From Wolfiporia cocos (lineage: Eukaryota > Basidiomycota > Agaricomycetes > Polyporales > Phaeolaceae), in NCBI GenBank assembly GCA_029448655.1, contig JACCLO010000003.1:4402001-4466000 (forward strand): 64,000 bases of DNA, in the 5' to 3' direction. Below, piece after piece: positions 1 to 12,998 of this stretch. Numbering within the stretch: the first letter of the stretch is position 1; every line of letters begins with the position of its first letter. The notes beneath the pieces are model-generated. The model saw only the letters and a program-made list of their open reading frames with translations, ran no database searches and was not told where the DNA came from. The position numbers and the translations under genes are program-made.

Positions 1-2015
1 CGCAGCTTGCATAGAGTCAGAATATTACAAACACCGGTGTGAAACCCACCTTTCGCACACCTTTCCTACAATAAAGAATATAACGTCTAGTATCAATCTA
101 CCAGACATTCATAGACCAGACAATCTGCACATGTCTCTTTGCAATATTTCAGGCCATCCTGCGCTATTTGGACTGCATTATGTGTAAGTTGTATGTCCCG
201 ACGGTTTGTGCACGTTCCTATCAAAGTTTAGCAGCCTGTTCGGCTGTCTTTTCCTGTAACACAGCTTTTGTGATTTCAGCAAAAAAGCATGCCTGAGGTC
301 ATGCCGCCTTGTATCCACCACCCTGCGAGAGCAGACAGCCACACATAGTAGAACGAGAATAGATCGGCAGGCACGCTCACTGCCACCATCCTCCGAGTCG
401 ACAAAAGCAGAGGTCGAGGCAGTTGACCCATTGTCTGGGTAGCAATGTCTTCAGCTAAGTGGCCAACTGGTCACTGTGTAGGCAGCATGGGCCCGGAAGA
501 CATTATATGAGACTTATTTGACGTGTGCCAGCGGCACAAACAAGTACTTGGTGGGATCTGATCAATGAGAGCCACACAGTATGGCCCAGTCACCAGTCGA
601 GCTGTCCGCTGCTTCCTGACTTGCATCAACAAATGACCTCTCACACAATTCTTCCCTGGTATCTGAATCAATCATTGTCTACATTTGTTGGACTGATAGA
701 ATCTGTGAGCCAGCGACCCCATGGCAACAGATCGGTATTCACTACCCACACTCATTCTTCCTCTTTCATCAGGGATTCTTCCCTGAAACTGCTGGTGATA
801 TTCTACATAATGACACACAGAATGATGACGAGGACTGATGCGGGTAGCGCGATACCAGAAAGGCTGTTGCGGAGAGGAACTGCCACCCATTCTTGTCTCA
901 CTCATCAACAGTTTCACCACTTAGGCTTCTTGTCTAAATCTCATTGACGCACACTTATGTGCACAGATGGGAAGATGGACCATAGAATTGATGCAAATCA
1001 AATTGTGAAGTTGATGGTTAAGTAGGACTTGGTCGAAGATTGGCTTAGCACGAGTGCCATGACATGAATGTGATTGCTGATTGACTCGGATATATCACTT
1101 CAGGCCTTGTCTGGCCATCATCTCCAATGGAGTTCACAAAAGGGCAGGAATCCATCATTGACATCAACATGAAGCAATACGATGACATGCTAGTGTCCAC
1201 GCAGCGACAATGATGCCAGCATAGTCTCCCATAATGCAAAAGGGGGCAGACAACCCTCCAGATGGATTTGGTCACTACGTATACAGGCAGGGTGCGATGA
1301 AGTGCGATTAGTGGATGAGGCGAGTCATACAAAACAACTTGTTCTGTTTTGTGCACCCTATTTTGCTGATATCAACACTTACAGGCCCAAACAGCAGACT
1401 ATCATCTTGCTCCTTATCATCCAAATCAATGACTAGCACCGCAATGAGTGTTCCTGCACAGCACATCTTGCAATCGATGGCAACTTGTCCTACTGGAGCA
1501 TCTTGGGATGTTAAGAATCAATGACTGTTTGTTATAATTCGACTGAGCTCTAATGATATTGGCCACAAAATTGATAGGCAACCGATCCTATATTGCTATT
1601 GGGCAGGTGCATACTGGCAGTGCAAATGATGGCAAGCTAAGATAGGTGACATCAGAAATGGGTGCCCTTATGTAAGCCATCCACCACCATTTACGGTGCC
1701 CCAAATTGTCACACCAAGAATGTGAATCCCAAGAATCTAATCTATTGGAAAACCTCAGCTATATGACTACTTTCATTCCTATTGAACCGTTTGGGGAGAA
1801 GCTTCCTACATCTTGAGATATTAGCCATTCAATGAATTGTTATTAAACCTCATTTTCTATGTAATGCGAGTGATATGGCACAATCTTTATCTGCCACTCC
1901 AAAAGTTTTGGCTGCTTATATAATGCTCACGTGACTCTATGAAATCTTATCTATACCTGATATGATCGCATCGGTGGCTGACAACGACCCTACACGTGAC
2001 TAGTACCACAATCAG
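1..2015. other. No recognisable gene
   Basis: Only short, overlapping open frames occur here, with stops in all frames and no domain I recognise. The stretch around 330-480 resembles 18,290-18,440 (shared text around an agaacgagaa block and a later ttgaccca block), so part of this region is probably an old dispersed repeat. I see no promoter, RNA gene or element boundary that I would defend. Confidence 0.5.
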
Positions 2016-2633
2016 TAGTGATGTGCAAAGCACGGCTCGGCTCAAAGCCCGGGGCTTGGGCCCGGCTTTGAAGGGCTCGGGCTCAGCGGAATGTCAAACC
2101 GGGCCCTCGTTGACGGCTCAGGCCGGCTTGGGCCCGGCTCAGGCTCAGGCCGGGGCTTATGGGTAATCATGTAGGACCTCGAGATTATTGGGTTGTGCAG
2201 TTCAAATGACAGCACAACGTATTCAGAATGCTTATATGTCTACTATTTGTTGTTATTCTGATCTACAAGTGTTTTTACAGCTGCTTATGATGTTGACCAA
2301 AAATCCAGATCTCGATCACAACCCCGATCGCAACAGTAGTCACAACGTTCCGCACCGTGTTAGCAGATCACAAGTCATTGTAATGGCTGTTGAGATCATA
2401 TAAGGTGAATTGATGCAAAATCTTCAACTAAAGGGCCCATTTTCGCTAATTCTAACATCACCACAGCTGCGTGCCTAAAGCCGCCGGCTCAGGGCTCGGC
2501 TACAGCCGGCTCACAATCCAAGCCGGGCCCTGAGCCGTCTTAAGCCGCCCCCCCCCAGGCTCGGCTCGGCCCGGCTTAAGTCGGCTCGGCCAGGCCCGGC
2601 TCACGGCTTTGAGCCGTGTTTTGCACATCACTA
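2016..2633. mobile_element. hAT-type miniature element, GGCTCGGCCC family, copy 1
   Basis: The element starts TAGTGATGTGCAAAG and ends with the inverted counterpart CTTTGCACATCACTA (one mismatch in this copy). It is flanked by a perfect 8-bp duplication, ACAATCAG, at 2,008-2,015 and 2,634-2,641. An 8-bp duplication plus a TAGTG start is the signature of hAT transposons. It is 618 bp with no transposase gene. Each end carries about 150 bp of repeated GGCTCGG/GGCCCGG motifs and the middle is a unique AT-rich core. Related copies are at 22,457-23,071 and 24,981-26,307. Confidence 0.93.
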
Positions 2634-3326
2634 ACAATCAGTGGCCGCTGCATGACACAGAAACCTGGATCCTATCCCACTGCCACCCATAACCCATCCT
2701 AACACCCTAACACCCAAGTCCTAACACCTAACATAACGCTGTGGAGGTCCTAGCGAGGTAACAAGGCTCCTAGGGTTGGCTACAAGGTTGAGAGTCAGAT
2801 GCTAAGGTCGAGTGTCAAGGCACACAGACGAGTGGGGTAGTCAAACAGTGAGAGTGGAGGTTTAAGGGGGAATGCACCCCTATAGGTTACATTGAGTGGT
2901 CTGAGGTGAACGCCTCAGACTGGTCTAGCTTATATACATGCAGTGCATTATCTACTGTAGTCCCTGCCCTAACGTATGAGGCCTGTGCGCAAGCGCTAAG
3001 GTATGGGGGTACAGCCACATCACATGCTACATTACGTTACCTATGGGTTATCTTATCTAGTGGGGACCTGGCGTGGCTATCTAGTGAGTCAGGTTACTTG
3101 GTGGTGGGATGGCATATGTCACAATAAAAACTGTGACACTGCATCAATGCAAAGAAAATCGCAGCTCATATTTGCTGCACTGTGTAAGGATGGGAAAACG
3201 TTCTACGAAGCAGTCTGCACATATAGTGAACCTACATAAAGCAAGATCTTGTCTCAATACTGCTCATTCAACTGCCCATCTTGCCCATGTCACTGCCAAC
3301 CCATGGAGCCAGCTCAACGAAGGTCC
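2634..3326. other. No gene; short CCTAACA-type repeat
   Basis: At about 2,690-2,745 there is a run of loosely repeated cctaacac units, then unique sequence. Open frames (for example around 2,906-3,430) are short, overlap each other and run into the neighbouring miniature element, so I do not call them genes. Confidence 0.45.
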
Positions 3327-4287
3327 TAGTGTTGCCGAAGTTCAGTTCGGTTCAGGTTCGGGGGAGTCTAGGGCTGAACCCAGAACCGAACCGACTGCAG
3401 GCAGCCTGAACCTGAACCTGAACCTGGACTGAACCTGGTGAACTGGTTCATCAGGTTCGGTTCATGGTTTGAACTAGGTTCGAACCGCTAAGTTACTTGC
3501 TTCTATAGAGTGTAAAAATAATAATTTAGACACCAACTTCATGCACCTTTCTATGTATACCAATTGCTCTCTATTGCCTACCTCATTCCCGGCACTATTG
3601 AACCCACTAAAGTAATCACACTTCAAGTTCTGCAGTGCCTCCATTTGGTGTCTATTGGGCCGAATTCCAAAGTGGCTCTTAATCTTGATTAGAGTGGTAA
3701 ACATAAATTTTAGATGCACAATAATCACTCAAGGCAGCCATCTTGAGCAGTTCAGTAATCAGAGTTTATGATTGTGAATTAGCCTGAGGCAAACCTCAAT
3801 AACAAACCATTCTTAGACAACACTGTATATAACCTAGGAACATGGATATGAAGTGGAACATAATCTTCTACATTTCTTACTTCATCTGACAGCAACAAAT
3901 GCAGCCCAGTGCCACAGAAAGCATGGTGATCCCAGCATGGGGTTGAGCCCTTGCCATATTGGGAGACTAGAGTATATGAGTGCTGGTGCTTGCTATGGTG
4001 AAGCCAGCTATCCATAACTTACTGCAACAACACTATAGCAAAGATGGCAAGAACATAAATGTAATTGATGCTTATCCACCAGTGGCTACACAGAATATGT
4101 TAATGCTATGTGGTTCAAGGTTCAGTCCGGTTTGAACCTGGTTCAAGGGTACCTATGACCCCCCTGAACCAAGAACCGAACCTTGATTTCCTACCCTGAA
4201 CCGGACCTGGACTGAACCTGAACCTAGGTTCGGTTCAGGTGGTTCAGGTTCTGAACCTTGGTTCTGAACTGAACTTCAGCAACACTA
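3327..4287. mobile_element. hAT-type miniature element, GGTTCAG/GAACCTG family
   Basis: The left end reads TAGTGTTGCCGAAGTTCAG and the right end is its inverted counterpart, ending CAGCAACACTA. Each terminal 150-200 bp is packed with GGTTCAGG/GAACCTGA motifs, and the core from about 3,490 to 4,110 is AT-rich. It is 961 bp and has no transposase. Unlike the other hAT-type copies here it has no matching 8-bp duplication (GAAGGTCC on the left, TTGCCACC on the right). The right flank is F-box gene sequence and the left flank is not, so one flank was probably lost or rearranged after insertion. Confidence 0.8.
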
Positions 4288-5147
4288 TTGCCACCATATA
4301 GAATGAGCGTGCGAAGTCCATCCTGCCAGTCCAGATCCGCGATGCTCAACTGCTTGAGACTTGGCAAGGGAGCCCATCGTCTGCTGGACAGAGGTGCCTG
4401 TCTGTCCAAACAGCACAAGCCTGTGATAGTGAGCTGTTCCAGGCCATTGAGCCCACAGACGCACGAGCACCATGATGGAAGGAAAGGTGATTTCAGAGAG
4501 TGTCAAGGAAGTAACCGAATGGAAGGTGGAGAGATGCAGGAACACGCTCTGCGGGATCGCCCCCAGCGTCCATTCTCCATCCGCGATCTCGAGCTCTGAC
4601 AGGTGTGGGAGCTGTCCACCTGCATACATTGCTGCAAGCATGCCGACATGGGCGAGGCTGCTCTGTTTGCCCTCCTCTGCTGCACTGCCTTGGAAGAAGA
4701 AATATGTCAGAAGCCGTCTTGGCCTCGGAAGTGTCTTGATATAATGCGCATACAGACACACGTCTTCCATGCTATCACACATCCTGGAAGGATATGTCTT
4801 AAGCTTGAGCCTATGACTGGTCAGGTGCCACCCTCTGCAAACTTCCTCCGCAATACCTAACGTCTCCGGTTCACCTCGCAGTTTTCCTAGGATCATGTCG
4901 GTCAGTATCCGGGATGCTGCCGTCTCCGATTTGAATTGAGGTAGTAGGACATCCCATTCCAGAATCACTAACTTTTGAGCCTTCGACGGACGCCACTCGA
5001 TGTCTCGCAATATCTGTGTTTCAATGTCAAATGCCGAGCCCTCAACATCAACTACACATGATTGAGAAGCAACGTAAGTCCTGTATGAATGTCACAATTT
5101 CACTGCAAGCGCACCGCGGCGGGCTGCCCCTCGATCTCATTAGGCAT
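4288..5147 (-). pseudogene. F-box-like protein gene, paralogue 1, truncated
   Basis: This is the N-terminal part of the family whose readable member lies at 15,857-17,346. A small first exon starts at 5,147 and encodes MPNEIEGQPAA. The intron then begins at a GTGCGC donor, but the acceptor that reads CAG in the paralogues is CAA here. The F-box-like stretch (ILTDMILGKL then LGIAEEVCRGW) and several LRR-like strands follow. The frame shifts near 4,450 and the gene stops dead at the border of the miniature element at 4,287; exon 3 is absent. Its upstream region was separated from it by Ty3/Gypsy copy A. I regard it as non-functional. Confidence 0.8.
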
Positions 5148-5239
5148 CTTAGATGATGATAGCCGATGACGCCAGCTGAGAAGCAGAAGTCAGGTAGCGA
5201 GAAGTGAGGGTTGAAGGTGAAGTGTTCTATCTCTGATTT

Positions 5240-5603
5240 TGACACAAGCGCTATCTCAAGCAACTACTCAGGGGAATATTACTCGCGTGGAAGCGTATTC
5301 CTAGTCTGAGGCTACTCAAGGCAACAAAGGCCAAGACGAGTCTGGGGTAATCCCTGCTCGTCTGGCTGGTATATATGCTCGTAGGCTGTTTGTACATGTT
5401 TGGCTACTATACAGTATTATGTAAGCTGATAGACCGTTTAGAGTATGGTAAACCCTATCGTAGGTGTAGAGCCACATCAAGGGTGTCCAGGGTCTGTGTA
5501 AGCACGTGCGAGGTGTTCGGGGTCCTTGCACGGGATGCATAGGCGGGCGCTTAGATAAGATAAGGGTTGTCTCTAGCTAGTTGGAGAAAATCGGCTTGTG
5601 ACA
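5240..5603 (-). repeat. 3' LTR of Ty3/Gypsy copy A
   Basis: Read on the minus strand it begins TGTCACAAGC and ends TTGTGTCA. It lacks 7 bp relative to copy B near the sequence cttgcgactag. The purine-rich tract GAAGAGGGGG lies just inside it on the coding strand. Confidence 0.95.
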
Positions 5604-6516
5604 GTACCCCCTCTTCTAGCTGCGTGTCCCCACGCCCAGCAATCACTTTGTACATAGTTTGGTCAACATGGCATGGGTGGTCTACGGTTTTGGTGCAGAT
5701 GTGCGGGTGCGCCAGTTGGAGTGTGTTTAAGACCGGATAGATCCAGTATCCTATTGATTCAGGTATAGTGGATTCTATCGGTGTTCCAACGCGTATTCCG
5801 TATTGCATGACCCGTGTTCGTGGATCGCAGAACCAGAAGTTACGGACGACGAGCTTCTTTTCGTAGGCGTAGAATGGTATACTGCCTTTGACTAGAAGCG
5901 TAGTGTCTATGTCGTCGTATATGATGAACTCCTTCGGGTTCTCTCTAAGTCCCATTTCCTGAGCTTTTCGTTCGAAGTCCTCCCACTCTGGGTCCCATTT
6001 GGTGTTAGAGTGGTCCCATCCAGTGTTTCTGTTTTTCCACTGGTTACCTGGGGCGGATGGTCTTGCTTCGAAGAATTTTGTAACGAGCTCTTGGTAATGG
6101 TTTAATCCACGTTTTCGTTCCCATGTTTTAGTCCCATCAGACCACTCGACTTCTAGCTCAATTCGCCCTCGGTCTTCCCTGGATTCGAGGATCCTGAGAG
6201 GCCTGCGAACGTCATTGCTTTCCGTCACTTTACTATGGTCCTGATTGGGGAAGGCGGGCGGTGTGTATGGTAGGAGTAAGACCTCGTTGAATACTGGGTA
6301 TATCCCGCGCATGTCTGCGGGGAGGTCTAGTTCGTATGCTCCGTGCCCGACCTTCTTCGTGACCTTGTACGGTCCAAATCGCTTGGAGTCAAGCTTCTTA
6401 GTTGGGTGGCCCATGTTTATGTTACGGCCATTGACCCACACTAAGTCGCCTTCAGAGTACGGTAGTGGCGATGCCCGTTTCCTATCGTAGTACTCTTTCA
6501 TGCGTAGCTTAGCTTT
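5551..6516 (-). pseudogene. C-terminal part of copy A pol (integrase tail and chromodomain-like region)
   Basis: This frame continues the integrase polyprotein after the inserted solo LTR. It carries a chromodomain-like stretch (ILESREDRGRIELEVEWSDG followed by TKTWERKRGL) and then the family-specific tail of about 160 residues seen in copy B. It ends inside the 3' LTR. It has no start of its own; the first codons in the open frame come from the inserted LTR. Confidence 0.85.
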
Positions 6517-7225
6517 TGTTACGGTTATTTTGAATTTTTCGAACACTGGCAGAACTCACCACCGGGTAAATACGATACAGGGACTTGTTGCACAACCAAC
6601 TGCCCTGGCTACTTGTGACTCTACTGGGCGCATCCCCAGTTGTACTAGTCAGTAGGGCTCGTTTCACTTTTGGCAGATCCAACTCTGTCACCGTTTCATG
6701 TTCATCGTTTATTAGCTGACAGATGGCGTTCAACCGCCATCATTCCTATCTATCGTCTCAGATATATCACTCCATACTTATCAGACGTCTGGGACTATAG
6801 CGTAGATAGTATCGGTGACATCTGGGACAGACTTGACCCCTGAAACCTAACATAGTATATAAACTCATGTACTTACTGTTGAGGCTCTTCAGCTCGACCT
6901 TGTTGTACAAACAAGAAGTCTTATACTCGTTCTCAAACGTAGGAAACTACGCTCAGTATTTCTCACTCGAGCAACCGAACGACTAAGTCCTCGAAGTGCA
7001 CACTGACTTCTCGGACTTAGGCGAGTCTTATATTCTATTCGACTCGTACCTGAACCGATTATATCCTCTAACACGTATTGGATATTAACCGATCTCCTAA
7101 GGACTTCACTTAGGACCCGAAGGCATCTAACGAGTATTTGCCTTGCATACGGCGACGTGCCTACGTGCAGAAGAACGATCTATATTCGCGATTCGAATAT
7201 ACGAACGGGTATTCGACCCGTAACA
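6517..7225 (+). repeat. Solo LTR (709-bp family), copy 1, inserted in copy A pol
   Basis: It starts TGTTACGG and ends CCGTAACA, flanked by the 5-bp duplication GCTTT (6,512-6,516 and 7,226-7,230). Removing it together with one GCTTT restores the pol reading seen in copy B. A TATA-like tatataaa sits near 6,856, giving the plus orientation. No internal region of this family remains, so it is a recombination product. Confidence 0.93.
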
Positions 7226-8412
7226 GCTTTCTCCAGATTTTGTGAAGCGAGTTTGGATATCGTGTGCATGTGTTCGACCCAATCCTGTGCTACCCCCTCT
7301 TCTTGTTCCGGCGCCTCTACACCTGTGAAGGGGTGGTATCCGTGCGTAAGGTAAAAGGGACTATATCCCGTGCTACTGTGTACGTGTGTTTTGTACGCAA
7401 AGCTTGCCAGCGGGAGTAAGTCCGGCCAGTTCGTATGAGTATCGTTAATAAATAATCTAAGGTAGACCTCGAGTTCCTGGTTCATACGTTCCGTTTGCCC
7501 GTCTGTCTGTGGGTGGAACGCGGTACTCGGGTTTCCCTGTATGCCTAGTCTACGATATACGTCCTTTATGAATTCTGATACAAATTGTGGTCCTCTGTTG
7601 CTAAATATTTTCTTTGGTAGTCCGTGTTGTGTATATACTTTATCTACGAATATGTTGGCCCATCCTTCGGGCGATAGTTTAGTCGTTGTTGGTACAGCTA
7701 TATAGTCCTTTGACTTCATGTCTACTACTACAATGATTGCGTCGCGACCCTTGGAAGTGGGGAGTCCCGTGATCATGTCGACGGAAATGTTCTCCCAGTT
7801 GTGTGCTGGAGTTGGGTTCGGGTTGAGTGGGGCCGCGCGTTTGGATCGATCTGGCTTAGCGGCCTGGCACTTGATACAAGCCTTGACGTACTGGCAGATG
7901 TCTGAACGCATCTTGGGCCACCAGTAGTGTCGGTGTATGGCAGTGTATGTGTTTTCGGTGCCAGGGTGTCCCGCTGAGACGGTGTCGTGGAACGAAGAAA
8001 TGATTTTTCCGATTAATTCTTCGTCCCGAGGGATAATTAACCTCCCCCTCCTATATCGCAGACCGTCCTCGGTTGTTTCCCCTACTTCTACTCCTTCCTT
8101 TCCATCGTAGAGAGCGGCTTCCGCTTTGACCCTCTCTTTTACTTCGTCGTGGGTGATACCCTTGACTACAGTATAGAATGAGGATCGCAGCCTTTCTGCG
8201 CTGTCTTGGACGAAGAGGTGTGGCTTCAGGACAACTTGCCCTTCGAGGTGATCCTTGTCGTTTCCGTGATCACTTCTTCGGGAAAGCCCATCGGCCCTTC
8301 CATTGGTCTTCCCGGGGATGTGCACGAGTTGTAGGTCATACTCGGCGAGTTCCGTCATCCACCGGGCTTGTCGCGGATTAATTTTCTGCGGGGTCTTAGA
8401 GTATTCTAGGTT
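7226..8412 (-). pseudogene. Integrase region of copy A pol
   Basis: It follows the TAG at 8,413 and runs until it meets the inserted LTR. The zinc-binding HHCC part (HDTVSAGHPG, then CIKCQAAK) and the catalytic core (SVDMITGLP, then an E within TDGQTERMNQE) are present. The second catalytic Asp, part of SDRGPQF in copy B, is AAC (Asn) at 7,597-7,599. Even in frame, this integrase would be expected to be dead. Confidence 0.88.
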
Positions 8413-11400
8413 CTAATGGTCCGTTAGTACTTCTACAGGGTGTTTGCCACCCATTACGAAATGCCGCCATTCATCGAGTGCGCGCATGATGGCGAGGAGT
8501 TCTCTGTCGTAGATCTCGTAGTTCCGTTCTGCCGGTAGCATCGTCTTACTCTGGTAGGCGATGGGTTTCCAGATGCCATCCTGTTTCTGCATGAGGCAGG
8601 CTCCAGTTGCAAAGTCTGAAGAGTCTGCCTCGATGCGGAAAGGGTCGTCGTCGTTTGGTATCCCTAACACGGGTGCTTCAATAAATATTTTCTTTAACTT
8701 ATCGAAACACTCTTGTTCCGCCGTACCCCACTGCCAAGGCGTGTCCTTGGTTAGGTTTATCAGTGGGCGTGCTACCATGGAGAACTTAGGAATGAATCTC
8801 CGGTAGAAGTTTGCAAACCCTATGAAGGACTGCACTTCTTTCTTGTTCCGAGGTGCGGGCCATTCAGCCACTGCCGCCACCTTCGCGGGATCCATACGGA
8901 TTTCCCCGTGAGAGATTATATGTCCCAAGTATTCTACTTCCGACTTCATGAACTCGCATTTCTCTGGTTTACAGGTTAGCTTATTTTGACGGAGAACGAG
9001 CAGAACCTTGCGCAGGATCTCTTTATGTTCTGCCTCGGTTTCCGTGAAAACAAGTATGTCGTCTAAATATACAATGACCTTTCCAGTCATTATCAGGTCT
9101 CGGAAGATGTCATTCATCAAAGTCTGGAACGTGCCCGGTGCGTTGCACATTCTGAAGAACATCACTAATGGCTCGTATAGCCCTCTATTAGTGATGAAGG
9201 CGGCTTTTTCTTCGTCGCCTTCTTTGATTCTGACGTTCGTGTATCCCCAACGAATGTCCAATTTAGAAAAGTACTTAGCTCGTTTTAACTTGTTGAGCAG
9301 CTCCGTGATCAGAGGGAGCGGGTACCGGTTCTTCTTGGTCATCTGATTCAACTTCCGATAGTCCTGAATGGGTCTCAGTTTCCCATCCTTCTTCTTGACG
9401 AAGAAGAATGGTGCCCCCCATGGCGACTTGGATGGTCGTATGCGTCCAGTTCGTAGCTGTTCTTCTAGAAAGTCGTCTAACGCCTCTTGTTCTCGTGGCG
9501 ATAGGGCATAGATCTTGCCGGCGTAGGGTTCGGAGTTTGGTAGGAGCTCTATGGCGTGATCCCACGGACGTCTTTCAGGGAGTTGGTCGAATTCCGTTTC
9601 CTTAAACACGTCTTCAAATTCGTGTAAGTACTCGGGGACCACTTCCTCGAAAGTCTTGGCTTCCGTGGTTTTGCCGGTGGCGATGGCGATCTCGGTTGCC
9701 TTCGTCGTGCAAACTCGCTCAGCGATGTCGGCCCGGCACTCTTCCCTATTCCGTATCCAAGCGTCAGCGAAGATGTAATAAATATGATCACCGTCCTCGA
9801 TCTGCTCGTGTTCGCAGTCGCAGGTGAAGGTGATTCGGCGTTTCTTCCAGTCGATGGTGGGATTGTGGTCTTCCAACCAGTTGAAGCCGAGGAATATGTC
9901 GGCCGAGCTCAGCTCGGTGACGTGGAACTTGCGCGTTTCCAGATGCGTGTCGATCTGCATCTGGAGTTCGACATAGTGCGTCATTTTGCCCGCCGCGTTG
10001 GTACTACCGTCAGCGTTGTACAGTTTGACGGGTCGGTCTAGTGGGAGTTGCTCGAGTTTGTGTTCCTCCACGTAGGCACGACTGATGACCGATCCCGTTG
10101 AACCGGAGTCTATCAGTGCCTTTGTGAAGAGGGCGCGTCCGTCAGGGCGGTGGAGGGTGATCGGTACTTCGATCTGCCTTCCCCGTTTTCCCGTCTGGAT
10201 TACCACTACATTCCCTCTGAGTTTCTCACCAGTAGAGCCGAACCCCTGTGTTCCGCGTCTGGTTTCCCTAATGCTCTTTACTATGCGCGTGTCTGGTGTC
10301 ATATTGCATTTGAGTATGAACTGGGCGATTCTGTCCCCATACTCGACCTGATAATCTGTTCCAGTTTGATTATTCAGTATGACTTTTAGCCGGCCGGTGT
10401 AGTCTTCGTCGACTACCCCAGCCTCCACGTCAACTCCTTTCAAAGCGAGTCCGGATCGTGGAGCTATGCGGCCGTATACACCGGGTGGCATTCGGATCAT
10501 TATGCCGGTATCCACGGTAATACGTTTCCCGTTAGGTATAACGACTTCCTCCGCAGAGTGAAGATCGTAACCCGCGGCTCCTTCGCTTTTGCGCTCAGGG
10601 GGGATTGCCCGCGGGTGGTCTAGGTATATGTCGAGCGTGACAGCCTTCTTCTTGGCTCGTCGACGCCGCATTTTCTTTTCCGTCTTTTTCTGGACTGTAG
10701 GCTTAGATGCGTCTGCCATCTGCACATCTGAGTCTACAACCGGGTCTACGTCCATTGACACATAGTTTACATTTATAGAGGAATTAAGCACGGTTTTATC
10801 CTCCCGCCAAGCTCCGGTGGGAGGCTCCTCTGAGGCTGTTACAAACGAATCGTCGGAGCATGTTGAAGCTCCGTCATCGTCACCAGGCGCCAAATCTACT
10901 GAATGTGGTACAGATATGTAATCAAATATCGGGGCCCCGGTTCCTAGCCCATATAGTCCATCCACCGGTTCGTTACCCTCTGAGGCAGATTCGGAGATAG
11001 AGACATTTACTGGTTCCTCGATCTCCAGAACTGAAAATTTATTATTAGAGAGGGGACGTACCTGAGTGAATCCGGCTTCCTTCGCAGCCTCCGGATTTTC
11101 CTTGGCCCAGGCAGCCACCATTCGCACGAAGTCCTCCTGGGATACTTCCCCAAGGACTTTTTCTGCGGGTGGGCCTTCGATGGCCTGGCGGGTGCGCGCC
11201 GGTTGTGAGGGTCCGGCACCGGTGTTCCCTCCACTGGTAGCTGCTCGGGGCTTCCAGTTGGGTTGATGCCAGACGGGCTTGTTGCAGCCCTTCCCTGGTG
11301 CCTCTGCTTGTGTCTTGCTGCAAGAGTGGCACTTCCTCTTGAGCAAGTTGGCCCGTTCTTCCGCGGTGGGCTCGGACCGCGTGGTTCCTGATGACGATGT

Positions 11401-12998
11401 TGTTGCCCGACCTTTTCCCTTGTCGGCGATGCCCTTACCCGTGTCACGACCGTGGCGCAGCTTTTCTTCGTCGCGGAGACGACGCATCGCGTTGTCCGTC
11501 CGGAGGATGGCCTGTTTCCAGGATTCGTAGTCCTCGGGGTCTGGACGTTGTAACCACGTTGCGATTTGTCGTTTACCGTGGCGGCGACGAAGGCGGAGTG
11601 TACTGCCGTGTAGATCTCCTTTGGGATGGCGGAGGTGACCCAGCGATGAACAATCTGGTTCTCCTTATCGTATTTCGCCTCCGAAAGAAGTCTTTCCAGC
11701 TCCTGGAAGTACTCCTCGCCCTTGCCGATGGTCATGCTAAGTTTTTCCGCTGCAACCGCCGACTTCTTTTCCAAGTCGGGGTCGTCGAACTTCTGGTGAA
11801 GTTCCCAGATGAAGCGGAGCCAGCTTAGGTGCCATTGTCCGTCACGGTAGTGTTCCCGCGTGAATGCCGTTACCCACGAATCTACCTTTGGTCCCCGTAT
11901 CAACGAGATGGCCGTGCCAATTTTCTTGCTGTCTGTGAAGAGCAGCGGCCGGTTGTCGTCGATGTACAGTTTCAGGCGCATTACCCAGGTGATGAAGTTC
12001 TCGCTGGTGAAGGGTTCGGGTTCGCGCACCTTGGACTTGTACCGGGGGTCGGGCTGTGGCTCCGGGAGCATTGAGTACGCGTCCCATTGCGAGCTAGCCG
12101 GTTTCTCAGGCCGCCACATTGATGCCCGTGTTCCCTGAAGAGGCGCGGCTCTCCAGGTGTTCGCGTGCACGTTTGCGGGGGGAGCTGACGGAGGGACCGG
12201 TGCTGCTGCCATAGCTGAGTAGGGGACCTGGGGTGTGATGATCGGGGGGGTGTAGCCTGGCAGGAAGGGGTTCGTCTGCCGGGTGCCCGCGTTCGATGCC
12301 GGACGGGTTGCCGAGTTCACCGGTGGGGGAGATCCCATATGGACGGACCTCACCCAGTTTTCGACCGGCCGGAATCGTTCCTCCGGAACCGATGGTACTG
12401 ACCGACGGGGGGCGGAGTGCTGGCTGTGTAACGAGGCCGCATCTCCTGCCGCGATTGCATCTGCCTGGAGGCGTTGTGCCTCCCGCAGGAATCGTGCTCC
12501 CATGTCGGCGTTCCACACACCGGTTTGAACCATTGTGGCCGCTACTGTCTGACACCGAAAACCAAAGTCCGCCGTGGTTGGATTAGGGGGGAACGCCCAT
12601 TGCATGGCCAGGGGGGAGTCGATGTGGGCTAAGGGACTCGCCGCCCGGATGGTGTTGGACTGTACCTGGGCTACACGGAGTACGTTGTCCAATCGTTCGA
12701 TGCCGGGGCCTTGGTCCTCGACCGATCCCCCTAGGACTAGTGAGCGGGCGGGGCGGTTCTCTCCGATGGTCGCGGTGTGCACCGAGGCGACCTCAATGTT
12801 TGGTCGGGGGGCGTGGATGCTATCCGCCACCGACAGGAGTGCGAAGTCGTCCGGGAGACCGTGCATCTGGTAGTTCACCCACTGCCCTGGGTGAAACGGG
12901 TTGTTGGAGGCGACAGAGCCCGGGAGTGGAACGCCAGCCGGGGTTGGTGCCTCGGGACGCGGGTTACGGATGTAGTCGAGGTCGTGCGGGGAAGCCAT
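8413..12998 (-). pseudogene. gag-protease-dUTPase-RT-RNase H of copy A
   Basis: The start is the ATG at 12,998 (MASPHDLDYI). The frame breaks near 11,535, where copy B has one extra G, and resumes in another frame to the TAG at 8,413-8,415, where copy B has AAG. Domain order is gag-like, a Cys-rich stretch (CHSCSKTQ), dUTPase (GYDLHSAEE, APRSGLALKG, RGTQGFGSTG), aspartic protease (LIDSGSTGS), reverse transcriptase (VYLDDILVF) and RNase H (FRIEADSSD). Copy A reads FFRMCNAPG where copy B reads FFGMCNAPG. Confidence 0.92.

Noticed and set aside
2690..2745. Telomere-like CCCTAACACC repeats suggesting a chromosome end
   Set aside because: Only a few imperfect units, flanked by ordinary sequence and transposons on both sides.
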